Shown piece after piece: positions 26,179-35,555 of a DNA stretch of 64,000 bases. Source of the DNA: Terriglobia bacterium (lineage in GTDB: Bacteria; Acidobacteriota; Terriglobia; Terriglobales; Acidobacteriaceae); assembly GCA_020073015.1 (NCBI GenBank), contig JAIQFZ010000001.1, positions 57,763 to 121,762 of the forward strand, read 5' to 3'. A model generated the notes under the pieces. That model was not told the DNA's origin and did not search any database. It worked only from the letters and a program-made list of their open reading frames with translations. The stretch's first letter is position 1, and every line of letters starts with the position of its first letter. Both the position numbers and the translations under genes were made by a program.

Positions 26179-27657
26179 ATGGCGACCACTCCAGCCGTTT
26201 CCGCGGATCTGCTGGCGAAATACGAACCGGTCATCGGGCTCGAAGTACACGTGCAGCTGCTGACCGCGTCCAAGATCTTCTGCTCCTGCTCGACTCGTTT
26301 TGGCGACCCTCCCAACACGAACGTTTGCCCGGTTTGCCTGGGGCTGCCGGGGGCGTTGCCGGTGCTGAACCGGAAGGTTGTCGAGTTCGGGGCGCTGGCG
26401 GCGATGGCCCTTCAGTGCCGCGTGAATGAGACGTCGATTTTTGCGCGGAAGAATTACTTCTACCCGGACCTGCCCAAGGGCTACCAGATTTCGCAATACG
26501 ACAAGCCGCTCGCCGAGCATGGATTTATCGAAATCGATATTTATGGGAGCAAGAAGAGGATCGGCATTACCCGTCTTCATCTGGAAGAAGACGCGGGCAA
26601 GAGCCTGCATGAAGGCTTCCCCGATGCGAGCGAGAAAACGGCGATCGATCTGAACCGCACCGGCGTGCCGCTGGCGGAGATCGTGAGCGAGCCCGATATG
26701 CGGTCGCCCGAAGAAGCGTACGAGTACCTGACCCGGCTGAAGGAAATCATCCTCTACACGGGCGTGAGCGACTGCAACATGGAGGAAGGCTCGCTGCGCT
26801 GCGATGCGAACATCAGCGTGCGTCCGCGCGGGCAGAAAGAGTTCGGCACCAAGACCGAAGTCAAGAACGTCAATTCTTTCCGCTTCATCCGCGAGGCGCT
26901 GGAGTACGAAATCGAGCGGCACATCGGCGTGCTTGAGTCGGGTGGCAAGATCACGCAGGAAACCCGCCTCTACAACGCCAACGAAGGCAAGACTTACGGC
27001 ATGCGCTCGAAGGAGCAGGCGCACGACTACCGCTATTTCCCGGAACCGGATCTGCTGCCTCTTGTGGTGGATGCGAAGTGGCAAGCTGAGATCCGTGCCA
27101 CCCTGCCCGAGCTCCCCGAAGCGCGCCGCGAGCGCATGGTGAAGGAGTACGGCATCACCGTGGGCGACGCGGCCACGCTGACGCGGACGCGCGCCATGGC
27201 CGAGCAGTTTGAGTCGGCGGCACGGGCGGCAACAAATCCGAAACGCGTTGCCAATCTGGTGCAGAGTGAGATATTGGGCCGGCTCAAGGCCCAGGGGCTG
27301 GAGCTTGAACAGTCGCCGATTTCGATGGCGGGCGTCGCCGCCTCAGCCGATCTGGTCGAAACGGGCGCGATCTCGGGCAAGATGTTGAAGGATCTCTACG
27401 ACCTGTGCTTCGAACGCAACAAGGATTTCGGCGCGGTGTACGAAGAGGAAGGGCGTCCGGAGCAATCGCGCGACACCTCGACGATCGAGAAGCTCGCCGA
27501 CGAGTTGATCGCGGCGAATCCCAAGCAGGTGGAGCAGTATCGCGCCGGCAAAAAAACCATGCTTGGATTTTTCGTGGGGCAGGTGATGAAGGCTTCGAAA
27601 GGCCAGGCGAATCCGCAACTGGTGAATGAAGTTCTGACGAAGAAGCTGGAAAGCTAG
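26179..27657 (+). CDS. gatB: Aspartyl/glutamyl-tRNA amidotransferase subunit B
   Basis: 492 aa. GatB activates Glu-tRNA-Gln or Asp-tRNA-Asn for amidation within GatCAB. It shows YEPVIGLEVHVQLLTASKIFC with the CSCSTRFGDPPNTNVCPVC zinc cysteines, KNYFYPDLPKGYQISQYD, MEEGSLRCDANIS and the C-terminal YqeY-like tail. gatA and gatC are not in the window. No clear ribosome-binding site is seen, which fits the promoter position. Confidence 0.97.
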   Translation: MATTPAVSADLLAKYEPVIGLEVHVQLLTASKIFCSCSTRFGDPPNTNVCPVCLGLPGALPVLNRKVVEFGALAAMALQCRVNETSIFARKNYFYPDLPKGYQISQYDKPLAEHGFIEIDIYGSKKRIGITRLHLEEDAGKSLHEGFPDASEKTAIDLNRTGVPLAEIVSEPDMRSPEEAYEYLTRLKEIILYTGVSDCNMEEGSLRCDANISVRPRGQKEFGTKTEVKNVNSFRFIREALEYEIERHIGVLESGGKITQETRLYNANEGKTYGMRSKEQAHDYRYFPEPDLLPLVVDAKWQAEIRATLPELPEARRERMVKEYGITVGDAATLTRTRAMAEQFESAARAATNPKRVANLVQSEILGRLKAQGLELEQSPISMAGVAASADLVETGAISGKMLKDLYDLCFERNKDFGAVYEEEGRPEQSRDTSTIEKLADELIAANPKQVEQYRAGKKTMLGFFVGQVMKASKGQANPQLVNEVLTKKLES

Positions 27658-27665
27658 CGAATTGG

Positions 27666-27775
27666 GGCGACGGGCGCCTCGCCCGTCCTGCGGGCGGATT
27701 GGCTGGGTAGGGGTGCTTCGACTGCGGTTGAGCTTCGCCGGTGCGAAGCTCAATCCTCGCTCAGCATGACAGTGA
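27666..27775. repeat. Cluster of dispersed palindromes after gatB
   Basis: GACGGGCGCCTCGCCCGTC (27669-27687), then GAGCTTCGCCGGTGCGAAGCTC and a CGCTCAGCATGACA motif near 27765. Probably non-coding; it separates two convergent genes. Confidence 0.65.
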
Positions 27776-27793
27776 GATGGGGCGCCTCTGTTT

Positions 27794-28879
27794 CTACTTC
27801 GCTCCGGCGTTTTTCAACACTTCCTCAGCGTAGTAATTCGTGACCTTGGCGTCGTCGCGCAGAGTCTCGTAGAACGCGGTCTTCATGAGTTGCTCGCGGC
27901 GGTCGGCCAACTGTTGCCGGATGGCCTGCTTCACTCGCTCATCATTCAAATCCCGCTGGCCTGACGGTTCCTTTGCGATCAACTTCACGATCATGTAGCC
28001 ATAGGGCTGATGATTCGCGGGATTCATCATGGTGATGACGGGCGTGTACTGTCCCGGCTTCAGCTTCATCACGGCCTCCCGCGATGCAGGATCGGCGTTC
28101 TTCAAGGCGGATTCAGGAGCCAGCCCCAGGTCACCGCCGTTGTTGCTGGTCTCCGGATCCTCGGAGTAATTCATAGCGAGCGTGGCAAAATCATCGCCGC
28201 TGTCGAGGCGGTTGGCAATCATCTGGATCTTCTTGCGTGCCTCGGCATCATTCTGGGCTTTGCTGTTTTGCAGGTTGTGCACCTGGACGTTTTGCAAACC
28301 CGTCACCACAATCTTGGCCAGGTGATATTGCGCCTCGATCAGGTTGAACTCCGATTTGTGCGCGTTGTAGTAGGTGACGACGTCCTGGTCGGTGATGTTG
28401 ATGCGCGAGGCAATCTCTTTGTTGAGAACCTTGTCGCGGGTGAGCGAACGCCGCAAATCGCGCTTGAAGTCATCGAGGGAAATTTTCTTCTCTTCGAGGC
28501 GCTTGTTGAATTCCTCAGCGGTGTAGGGCGACTTGATTTCGTTCAGCTTGCGATCGACCTCTTCGTCGGTCGCGAGCAGGCCGAGTTTTTCGGCGCGGCG
28601 CATCAAAATTTCAGTCTCAATCAGCTCGTTCAGGATGCTCAAGCGCAAGCTGACCGCCTGCTCACCTACTGGCTGCTTGTCGGAGCCGGCCGTCTGGTTG
28701 GCGTAATACTTGTCCACTTCGCTGCGGAGGATTTTCCGCCCGTTGACCGAGGCCATGACGTCGCCGCCGCCACCGTCGCGGTTACACGCGGCGAGCAGGA
28801 GAACCGCACTCAGGATAACCACAGCGGACTGCCCACGCTGGACACGCTTTTTCAAGTTTTTCCCTCCGCTACGATTCAC
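27794..28879 (-). CDS. SurA-like periplasmic chaperone / peptidyl-prolyl isomerase, lipoprotein
   Basis: 361 aa from GTG 28879. A lipobox (LLLAACN, Cys near residue 32) predicts a lipoprotein. The N-terminal SurA-type chaperone domain follows (VNGRKILRSEVDKYY; LNELIETEILMRRAEKLGL). A parvulin domain lies at about 215-315 (FATLAMNYSEDPETSNNGGDLG). It lies in the lptD cluster, so a role in delivering outer-membrane proteins such as LptD is likely. Confidence 0.88.
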   Translation of the reverse strand: MNRSGGKNLKKRVQRGQSAVVILSAVLLLAACNRDGGGGDVMASVNGRKILRSEVDKYYANQTAGSDKQPVGEQAVSLRLSILNELIETEILMRRAEKLGLLATDEEVDRKLNEIKSPYTAEEFNKRLEEKKISLDDFKRDLRRSLTRDKVLNKEIASRINITDQDVVTYYNAHKSEFNLIEAQYHLAKIVVTGLQNVQVHNLQNSKAQNDAEARKKIQMIANRLDSGDDFATLAMNYSEDPETSNNGGDLGLAPESALKNADPASREAVMKLKPGQYTPVITMMNPANHQPYGYMIVKLIAKEPSGQRDLNDERVKQAIRQQLADRREQLMKTAFYETLRDDAKVTNYYAEEVLKNAGAK

Positions 28880-28917
28880 TTTGTGCCGTCAGAAAGAACG
28901 CGTTCGCTGATGGCTGA

Positions 28918-29871
28918 CTACTTTGAAGGTTGGGCCGGCTGGGCGTTCGGTGCCCCAGCCGCGGACTTGTGTTCGGGAGGCTGGACCCCGGCATCCTTGA
29001 GTGCCCGGTCGAGGACGGCGCGCACGGTGTCGGGGGCCACCGCTCCATCTATTTTCTGGCCATTCACGAATAGCATGGGAGTCGCGCTCACTCCGAGATT
29101 ATCCGCCTCCTGCATCGAGGCGCGCACTGCCTTTTCGTCCTGAGCCTTGAGGCATGCCTGCAACTTGGTAGTGTCGAGATTTCGTTTCTGCCCCTCGAGC
29201 ATAGCAAGCTTATCGAGTGCAGCGTTTTCGCTGTCGCGTCCGCCACCGATCGAACGCTGATTCGCGTGCAGGTAGTCGGCATATTCCCAATAGGCGTCGC
29301 TGTTTTGGGCCGCCAGACAGTTGGCATCAACCGCGGCATGCACGGCCCAGGGATGGATCTCCTCCAGCGGAAAATCTTTGTAAATGAAAAGAACCCGGTC
29401 GCCGTATTCCTTGAAAATAGTTGGGAAGATTTGCTGGTGCATGCGCGAGCAGAACGGGCACTCGAAGTCGTCATAGTTGATGGCCACGACCTTGGCATCC
29501 TTGTTGCCGCGCGTCGGCCGGCCGGTCACGTCGATCTTCTTCATGATCTCGGCGTACGGGTCCTGGGTTAAGTCCATCTTGGCCATACGCAGCAGGGTCT
29601 TATGGTCTTTCGAGAGCAGAAAGTCGAGGTTCTGCGTTTTCCCCGAGTTGTCGAGCGTAACCGTCAGCGCGTCATAGTTGGGGAACTCGCTCGGTCGGGT
29701 GGGGCCGACGGTGACTTTCATTTCGGGTGGCAGAGAGTAGCGTGCGCGCACCTGCCGCTCGACCAACTGTGTGATGTCGGGCGGAGCGGACTGTGCCGAA
29801 CAGCCGAGACAGATCAGCAGAAGAACCAGGAACGCGCGCCGGACAATCATCAGTTGAACCAACCTAAGCAT
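28918..29871 (-). CDS. DsbA-family thiol-disulfide oxidoreductase
   Basis: 317 aa with a hydrophobic leader (AFLVLLLICLGC). An N-terminal beta domain (residues 30-110) is followed by the DsbA/thioredoxin-4 domain with active site CPFC in NYDDFECPFCSRMHQQIFP and the cis-Pro loop GVSATPMLFVNGQ. It probably oxidises or isomerises periplasmic disulfides. Its place between larE and the SurA-like gene, in line with lptD, suggests it serves LptD maturation. Confidence 0.9.
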   Translation of the reverse strand: MLRLVQLMIVRRAFLVLLLICLGCSAQSAPPDITQLVERQVRARYSLPPEMKVTVGPTRPSEFPNYDALTVTLDNSGKTQNLDFLLSKDHKTLLRMAKMDLTQDPYAEIMKKIDVTGRPTRGNKDAKVVAINYDDFECPFCSRMHQQIFPTIFKEYGDRVLFIYKDFPLEEIHPWAVHAAVDANCLAAQNSDAYWEYADYLHANQRSIGGGRDSENAALDKLAMLEGQKRNLDTTKLQACLKAQDEKAVRASMQEADNLGVSATPMLFVNGQKIDGAVAPDTVRAVLDRALKDAGVQPPEHKSAAGAPNAQPAQPSK

Positions 29872-29914
29872 GAGGAAACAGGTTGATTATCTCATGGCGG
29901 GACGGTTGGGGCGC

Positions 29915-30784
29915 CTAGCCCTTGCCCGGTGGACCTTGTTCGCGCAGCAGTTCTTCGGGCTTGAGGAGTTGATTCATGGATCCAGAGCGGAAGCCTTCGA
30001 GGTCGAGCGTGACAAACTTGAAGCCCAGGTTCTTGAAAATGGCGGTCAACTCCCGGGCCATGTCCGAGGTCAGCGCACGGGGAAGTTCTTCACGCGCAAT
30101 CTCAATCCGCACGATTTCGCCGTGATGCCGGACGCGGAATTGCCGGAACCCAAGAGCGCGGAGCGCGTCTTCTCCCAGCTCGACGGCCTGGAGCGCTTTG
30201 GGTGTCACGGGCCGCCCATATTCAATCCGCGAAGAAAGGCAGGCGGAAGCGGGCTTGTCCCACACCCGCAATCCTGCCTGCCGGGCCAATTCGCGGATCT
30301 CGTTTTTGCCGAGCGCGGCGTCCAGCAAGGGAGTCAGCACCCGGTGCTGCCGCGCGGCCTGATGGCCGGGACGAAAGTCACCCTGATCGTCAGCATTGAC
30401 TCCATAGGCAATCGCATCATAGGCATGGGCCGCGCAGTATTGTTCGAGGACGGTAAAAAGCTCGTCCTTGCAGTGGAAGCAGCGCAGCGCGTCGTTGCGG
30501 GAATAGTCCGGGTTCTCCAGTTCCCGCGTTTCAACCACGTCGACCGGGATTCCGCGCTCGCGGGCAAAGGTAAGAGCCTCTTCCAGGTGAGTTCGCGCCA
30601 GGCTTGCCGAGTCGGCAATCACCGCCTGCATCTGGTCCCCGAGGACCTGGTGCGCCATCCAGGCCAGGAAAGCAGAATCAACTCCGCCCGAATAGGCGAC
30701 GAGCAGGCGACCCCTGCGGGCCAGGCTCTGACGTAAGTGGGCGGCTTTCTGGTCGAGCTCGGGAACTGGATCCACGATTTTCAT
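29915..30784 (-). CDS. larE: LarE-type ATP-dependent sacrificial sulfur transferase
   Basis: 289 aa. LarE inserts sulfur from its own cysteine into the pyridinium-3,5-dicarboxylate mononucleotide that becomes the nickel-pincer cofactor. It has the PP-loop AYSGGVDSAFLAWM, the CFHCKDEL segment and PASACLSSRIEYGRP, whose Cys corresponds to the sacrificial cysteine. No larB, larC or larA is nearby. ATG 30784 is chosen; the longer frame runs into lptD. It is embedded in the lptD/dsbA/surA run. Confidence 0.92.
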   Translation of the reverse strand: MKIVDPVPELDQKAAHLRQSLARRGRLLVAYSGGVDSAFLAWMAHQVLGDQMQAVIADSASLARTHLEEALTFARERGIPVDVVETRELENPDYSRNDALRCFHCKDELFTVLEQYCAAHAYDAIAYGVNADDQGDFRPGHQAARQHRVLTPLLDAALGKNEIRELARQAGLRVWDKPASACLSSRIEYGRPVTPKALQAVELGEDALRALGFRQFRVRHHGEIVRIEIAREELPRALTSDMARELTAIFKNLGFKFVTLDLEGFRSGSMNQLLKPEELLREQGPPGKG

Positions 30785-30845
30785 TCTATTGGAATGACGA
30801 CCACGTGTGGAGCTGGAGGCATGATCCCCATCGAGGATGATCGAG

Positions 30846-33314
30846 CTAATAGAGCCGCTCATGCCGCCGCAGGTTGCCGAACGCTCCCACGTTCGCAAGT
30901 GAGAAGGCGAAGCGGTACTGATTTTCGTTGCGTACCGCACCCAGCGCAAACCGGCGGTACTCCAGGCTCAGCCCGCAACAGTCCCAATTGTAGGAGGTTT
31001 GCGCAGAAGCGTACTGCAAAAACCCCTGGTTCGCGTCGAAGCCGAAGCTCGAGGCACCGCTGAACCCCCGCTTGTTGAGCTGGCCGTAACCAAACAGGAT
31101 TCGAAACTGGTGAAAATCGCGAGCTCCGGGAACCACCGTGCCCAGCGACGTGTCATTCACGCGCAGGAACGCGTCGCCGCCCCCGACGGTAAACGGACCG
31201 TAATGGTAGTTCACCAGTGCCGTGCTGGCGTCGATTCGGCCAGTCCTGAGGTCGTAGTCCAGATCCCACTCCGTGTTGGTGCGTGGGCTGGTCTCGATCC
31301 GTAGTCGCGAAATGATGGGCGAGAACCGGCGCATCTCGGCCAGAAAGGCGATCCCGGTGAAATCGGCGGTGGCCGTAAAGACGTTGCGCTGTCCGGGAAC
31401 CAAAGCATGGCCGAAGGTTGGATCGAAAAAGTATTTCTGTCCAACTTCCCAGCTCAGAACCTCCCGCGGCCCCGAGGCGCAGGGCCGCGAGTCCGGAGTG
31501 GGTGGCTCCTCCCACGGAACCGCTCCCGTCTGAGGCGCGGCCCCGATCGCCAGCGAACTCATGCCCTGCAGATCGCAATCGGAGGTCTCCGGGTTGAGGC
31601 GCTTGGCATACAGGCGATTGACGAGTGTGTACTCCAGATCGTTCGTATTGCTCAGTACGTCGGTCGAGTCAAATCGCAGGATGTTGGCGAAGTTATTCAC
31701 GCCCGTCACATAGTCGTAGCGCATCCGCGACTCAATCACATGCTTCCACTTCCGCCCCAGCCACGGGCGCTCGAACACTCGGGAAAGCGCCGGCGGACGC
31801 AATTCAAACGCGGTTTCCAGAGCTTTGCGATTGATGAAATCGTCCTGGGCCCTCCCCGTCGTCGTGGCCAGCGTGGAGTCGAATCTCTGTGTGTAGAGCG
31901 TATCGCGCAGCGTCAGCTCCGGGCGGATGGACCATCCGCGCCACTGCAGCGGCATGGACACCCCCGGAGAAAGGTCAAACCTCCCGACCAGCGGGGCCGT
32001 GCGGAAGGCCAGTTCGCGCCGCTGCAACCCTTCGACCGCGCTCTCGAATGACCAGTACAGGGGCGTGTGGCCCAGCTGCCGCTCTTCGCCGGAGACGAAA
32101 AAACTTGGCGTGTGCAGAACCCGGATCAGCTCGGTCTGCGTGAGCGCGGTGCAGGTCGTCTGGCCGATGATGGCCGGGTTGCAGATTTCGAAGTTCTGGT
32201 AGCGTTCGGTGAGTGCGTTGTAATGAAATCCATTGGTTGTGTTGGAGAGAAAAATCTGCGACCTCACTTCCGAATCGACCGCCTGCGTATAGACCTCGGT
32301 GAACGCAATGCGGTACACGAAGGAACTCAGATAGTCGACATTGGCGACGCCGCGGAAGTTGTTTCCGAAACGTCCCTCGGCCGTGAAGCGCGCGTCTTCG
32401 CCGCCCTGATCCTGGCGTGGGGTGCCGATGCCACGATCCACCACCCCCGTGTAATTGAAATCCACATAGGAGGTGTCGCTGGGACGGGCCCGGAACTCTG
32501 CGCGCTGCGCCCAGCCGCGCTTGGAATAGTATTCGCCGCCCAGAGTCGCGTCCATGCTGCGATTGATGGCCCAGTACACGGATTCGCCCGCAATCTTCCC
32601 CTTGGTGGAGGAGTTACCAATACTCGGAATCAGCAGGCCTGACTCGCGCTGCTGTTTCTGAACCGGGTGGGTTACAAAAGGAAAGTAGAACACCGGCACG
32701 CCGCCCAGTCGAAAATTGCTGTTGTAGATTCTTGCGCTGCCATCGACATCCACGGTGATGCGCCCGGCGTTGAACTGCCATTTGGGATGAGGCAACTCGC
32801 AAGTGGTCACCGTCCCCTGGCGAACTAGATAGTGGTTGGGGCCGTGCTTCTCGACCACTCTGCCGGTGAAGGCGAACGGGTTGGAGGAGGTCAGCACATA
32901 GCGGGACTTCCGCAGGCGAAATCCTGCGGTACCGACCACACTATAAAAAGTGCCGGTTTCCGTGCGAACGTTATAGGTACCGTGGCTGGCCTCCACATGC
33001 TCGTCATAGGGACCGCCATCCAGCACGACATGGCCCTCCAGGTCCGTGTCGCCGGTGGCCGAGTTGTAGGTAACTTCATCGGCGTAAAGGATATAGCTGC
33101 GATAGTGAATTTCGACTTCCCCTCGCAACTTAAAGAGAGGGCCATTTTTCTCCTGTTGCACCGCCCGAATGGTCACTTCTTCTTCATCCGCCGCTTGAGC
33201 CGGTGCCGCCGGAAGCGCCGAGGGGGGCGGCGTCTGGCTGGTTACTACCCTGGGGGCAAGAAGCAGGTGACAGGCGAGGACAGCCGTGATAAAGATTCGA
33301 GTGCGGACGATCAT
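30846..33314 (-). CDS. lptD: LPS-assembly outer membrane protein LptD
   Basis: 822 aa. LptD is the beta-barrel that inserts LPS into the outer leaflet. A signal peptide (FITAVLACHLLLAPRVVTS) precedes the OstA/LptA-like jellyroll (residues about 45-200; YILYADEVTYNSATGDTDLEG), then the LptD C-terminal barrel domain (WAINRSMDATLGGEYYSKRG onward). Adjacent cysteines in NWDCCGLSLEYRR match the position of the E. coli CC pair used for LptD disulfides. ATG 33314 gives a clean signal peptide. Longer upstream starts overlap the divergent RDD gene region. Confidence 0.93.
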   Translation of the reverse strand: MIVRTRIFITAVLACHLLLAPRVVTSQTPPPSALPAAPAQAADEEEVTIRAVQQEKNGPLFKLRGEVEIHYRSYILYADEVTYNSATGDTDLEGHVVLDGGPYDEHVEASHGTYNVRTETGTFYSVVGTAGFRLRKSRYVLTSSNPFAFTGRVVEKHGPNHYLVRQGTVTTCELPHPKWQFNAGRITVDVDGSARIYNSNFRLGGVPVFYFPFVTHPVQKQQRESGLLIPSIGNSSTKGKIAGESVYWAINRSMDATLGGEYYSKRGWAQRAEFRARPSDTSYVDFNYTGVVDRGIGTPRQDQGGEDARFTAEGRFGNNFRGVANVDYLSSFVYRIAFTEVYTQAVDSEVRSQIFLSNTTNGFHYNALTERYQNFEICNPAIIGQTTCTALTQTELIRVLHTPSFFVSGEERQLGHTPLYWSFESAVEGLQRRELAFRTAPLVGRFDLSPGVSMPLQWRGWSIRPELTLRDTLYTQRFDSTLATTTGRAQDDFINRKALETAFELRPPALSRVFERPWLGRKWKHVIESRMRYDYVTGVNNFANILRFDSTDVLSNTNDLEYTLVNRLYAKRLNPETSDCDLQGMSSLAIGAAPQTGAVPWEEPPTPDSRPCASGPREVLSWEVGQKYFFDPTFGHALVPGQRNVFTATADFTGIAFLAEMRRFSPIISRLRIETSPRTNTEWDLDYDLRTGRIDASTALVNYHYGPFTVGGGDAFLRVNDTSLGTVVPGARDFHQFRILFGYGQLNKRGFSGASSFGFDANQGFLQYASAQTSYNWDCCGLSLEYRRFALGAVRNENQYRFAFSLANVGAFGNLRRHERLY

Positions 33315-33471
33315 TTCAAGCGCACATGCGCTCCGCCAGCGGTTGCTAACGGGAACTAGCGTTGACCTTAGCATGCGGCTGGTACGGGAGGCAAAGTTGC
33401 GCCGTCTTGGTTTCCCCGCCCTGCGTGCCTGGCCTGGCTCTGGCTGCTGGCATTCTTCGAAGACCGGATTG

Positions 33472-34464
33472 ATGGACTGTCCCACGGGCGCAGATCCCGC
33501 CGTCCAGGAACACCTCGCCTGCGATGCTGCCCTGGAGCCGACGGGCGCCGTTTTTGAAGGCGCGAGTACGTCTCCAGACGCCGAATCCTGGCGTGGCGAA
33601 GTAGCCGCGCGTCTGGAGCGATACCGCGCCCGGCGCAAGCCGCACGCTCCCCGGTATCCCTCCTTGCTCCTGCCGTTTGACTCTGCGGAAAGTTGGTCCC
33701 GGCCGCTGTCAGAAACCAATTCGGCGGTGGCGGCCGCGCCGATGCCGACTCGTGAGAGCAGCGCGCTGCGAACGGAAGATCAGCCGGCCACAGAGGAAGC
33801 CCCCAGCGTCGCGGCTTCTCACTCTGCGATGGCAATCGAGCCGGAGGCATCGGCCAAAGTCATCGAATTCCCTCGTTCCGCCGCCATCCCCGTTGCCTGG
33901 ATCCCCGAACTGGCGGACCCGGTCATGGATCGTCCGCGCATCGTCGAGTGCCCCGAGGTTCTGCCCCCGCCGCCGGCCCTCGGTGGCATCCTGATGGAGC
34001 CCGCTGCCACCAAAGAAGAGAACCGAACCGGCGCCGACTTTCCGCAGGCCTCGGCGTCCATTCCCCGGCGTCTGCTTGCCGGAGTGGTGGACAGTTTGAT
34101 TCTGGGAGCGGCGCTGGCAGCCTTCGCCGCGATCTTTCTGCGCCTGAATCCCGCGTGCGCTCCCCTGCCAATGCTGATCGCCGGATTTCTGGCAGTCACG
34201 GTGCTGTTGTGGGCCGCTTATGAATTTCTGTTCGTCGTGTACACCGGCTCGACTCCTGGACTGCGCGCCTTGCGGCTCCGCCTGGTCCGGTTCGATGGCT
34301 CGCCCATTGGCCGGCCAGTACGGCGCTGGCGGGTGCTGGCGTCGTTTCTCTCCGCGTTCTCTCTGGGTCTGGGCTATCTGTGGAGTGTTCTCGATGAAGA
34401 CGGGCTGTGCTGGCACGACCGCATTACCCGCACCCACATTCAGGCGGGAAAACAAGCGAAATAG
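33472..34464 (+). CDS. RDD-family membrane protein
   Basis: 330 aa from ATG 33472; ATG 33373 is possible. A soluble Pro/Ala-rich N-terminal part (with WRGEVAARLERYRARRKP at about 42-59) precedes the RDD domain: IPRRLLAGVVDSLILGAALA, a second helix, AAYEFLFVVYTGSTPGLRALRLR and a third helix near the end. RDD proteins have been linked to ion transport but most are uncharacterised. Divergent from lptD. Confidence 0.85.
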   Translation: MDCPTGADPAVQEHLACDAALEPTGAVFEGASTSPDAESWRGEVAARLERYRARRKPHAPRYPSLLLPFDSAESWSRPLSETNSAVAAAPMPTRESSALRTEDQPATEEAPSVAASHSAMAIEPEASAKVIEFPRSAAIPVAWIPELADPVMDRPRIVECPEVLPPPPALGGILMEPAATKEENRTGADFPQASASIPRRLLAGVVDSLILGAALAAFAAIFLRLNPACAPLPMLIAGFLAVTVLLWAAYEFLFVVYTGSTPGLRALRLRLVRFDGSPIGRPVRRWRVLASFLSAFSLGLGYLWSVLDEDGLCWHDRITRTHIQAGKQAK

Positions 34465-34497
34465 CACGATCCGGGTTGAGCCCGATGAACGAAGGGG

Positions 34498-35388
34498 TTA
34501 TCCCACCAGATCTTCAAGTGCCGCGCGCAGTTCGCGGAAACGGAACGAATATCCGCTGGCTTCAAGTCTTGCTGGTACCACCCGTTGGCTGCTCAGCATC
34601 AACTCTTGAGCCATCTCGCCGAAAGCCAGCCGTGCCGCGAACGCCGGCACCGGAAACAACGCAGGCCGTCCGAGCACGGAAGCGAGCACTCGTGTGAACT
34701 CTTCGTTCCGCACCGGGCTCGGCGCTACCACATTCACCGGCCCCGAGAGCGACTCGTTGTGCATGATGTGATGGATGGCTCCCACGATGTCGTCCACATG
34801 GATCCAGCTCCACCATTGAGTGCCGGGGCCAAGACGTCCGCCCAGACCCAGTTTGAACGGAATCAGCATCTTCTCGAGTGCTCCGCCCTCCGGGCTCAGC
34901 ACCAGCCCGATGCGCAGGTTCACGGTGCGGATGCCGGCCTCTGCCGCCACCCGGCTGGCGGCTTCCCATTCGCGGCCCAACTCCGCCGCAAATCCGCTGC
35001 CGCCCGCGCTGTCTTCCGTAAGAAGCTCGTCCCCGCGATTGCCGTAAAACCCGACCGCCGAAGCGCAGACGAAGAGGCGCGGCCGGTCTTTCGCTTGGGC
35101 CAGGGAAGTAGCCAAGTTCCGCGTCCCGAGTAAGCGGCTGTCGCGGATCGCCTTTTTCTTTGCCTCGGTCCAGCGCCCGACCACACTCTCGCCAGCCAGG
35201 TGAATGACCGCGTCGAAGCCGGATACATCGGCCGCCGACACCGCAACCAGAGGATTCCAGGAAATCTGCTCCGCGTTCTTAGCCGCAGCCCGCACCAGGC
35301 GCACAATCTGCGCTCCGCCCGATGCCAGCGACGGCACCAGCGCCATCCCAATCGGCCCTGAAACCCCACTCACAAGAATGCGATCCAC
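34498..35388 (-). CDS. TIGR01777-family NAD(P)-dependent epimerase
   Basis: 296 aa from GTG 35388, preceded by GAGAGGTA. It has the Rossmann start ILVSGVSGPIGMALVPSL and family blocks HLAGESVVGRWTEAKKKAI and WIHVDDIVGAIHHIMHNE, plus a C-terminal DUF1731-like end (PVPAFAARLAFGEMAQELML). The substrate is unknown. The frame upstream of the GTG translates a CCGAGAC repeat and is rejected. Confidence 0.9.
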   Translation of the reverse strand: MDRILVSGVSGPIGMALVPSLASGGAQIVRLVRAAAKNAEQISWNPLVAVSAADVSGFDAVIHLAGESVVGRWTEAKKKAIRDSRLLGTRNLATSLAQAKDRPRLFVCASAVGFYGNRGDELLTEDSAGGSGFAAELGREWEAASRVAAEAGIRTVNLRIGLVLSPEGGALEKMLIPFKLGLGGRLGPGTQWWSWIHVDDIVGAIHHIMHNESLSGPVNVVAPSPVRNEEFTRVLASVLGRPALFPVPAFAARLAFGEMAQELMLSSQRVVPARLEASGYSFRFRELRAALEDLVG

Positions 35389-35434
35389 GCCGTACCTCTC
35401 TTTTCCTTCGTACTCTACCAGCCTACAATGCTTG

Positions 35435-35463
35435 TCTCGGCGCTCTCGGAGTCTCGGCGGTGA
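35435..35463. repeat. Single CCGAGACTCCGAG-type repeat
   Basis: On the minus strand, ACCGCCGAGACTCCGAGAGC. Same family as the inverted pair at 16255-16448, here as one copy between divergent genes. Confidence 0.65.
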
Positions 35464-35544
35464 ATAGTCTTCCCGCTCCCCATTCGCGTAAACTATAGGC
35501 ACAGAGCGCCTCGCGGTATGCCCTCATCCCCGCTTCCGTTAGGG

Positions 35545-35550
35545 TAAAAT
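35545..35550 (+). promoter_or_regulatory. Candidate -10 box of rel
   Basis: TAAAAT, 5 nt before the rel ATG. If used, the mRNA would be leaderless. Confidence 0.35.
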
Positions 35551-35555
35551 CCATC

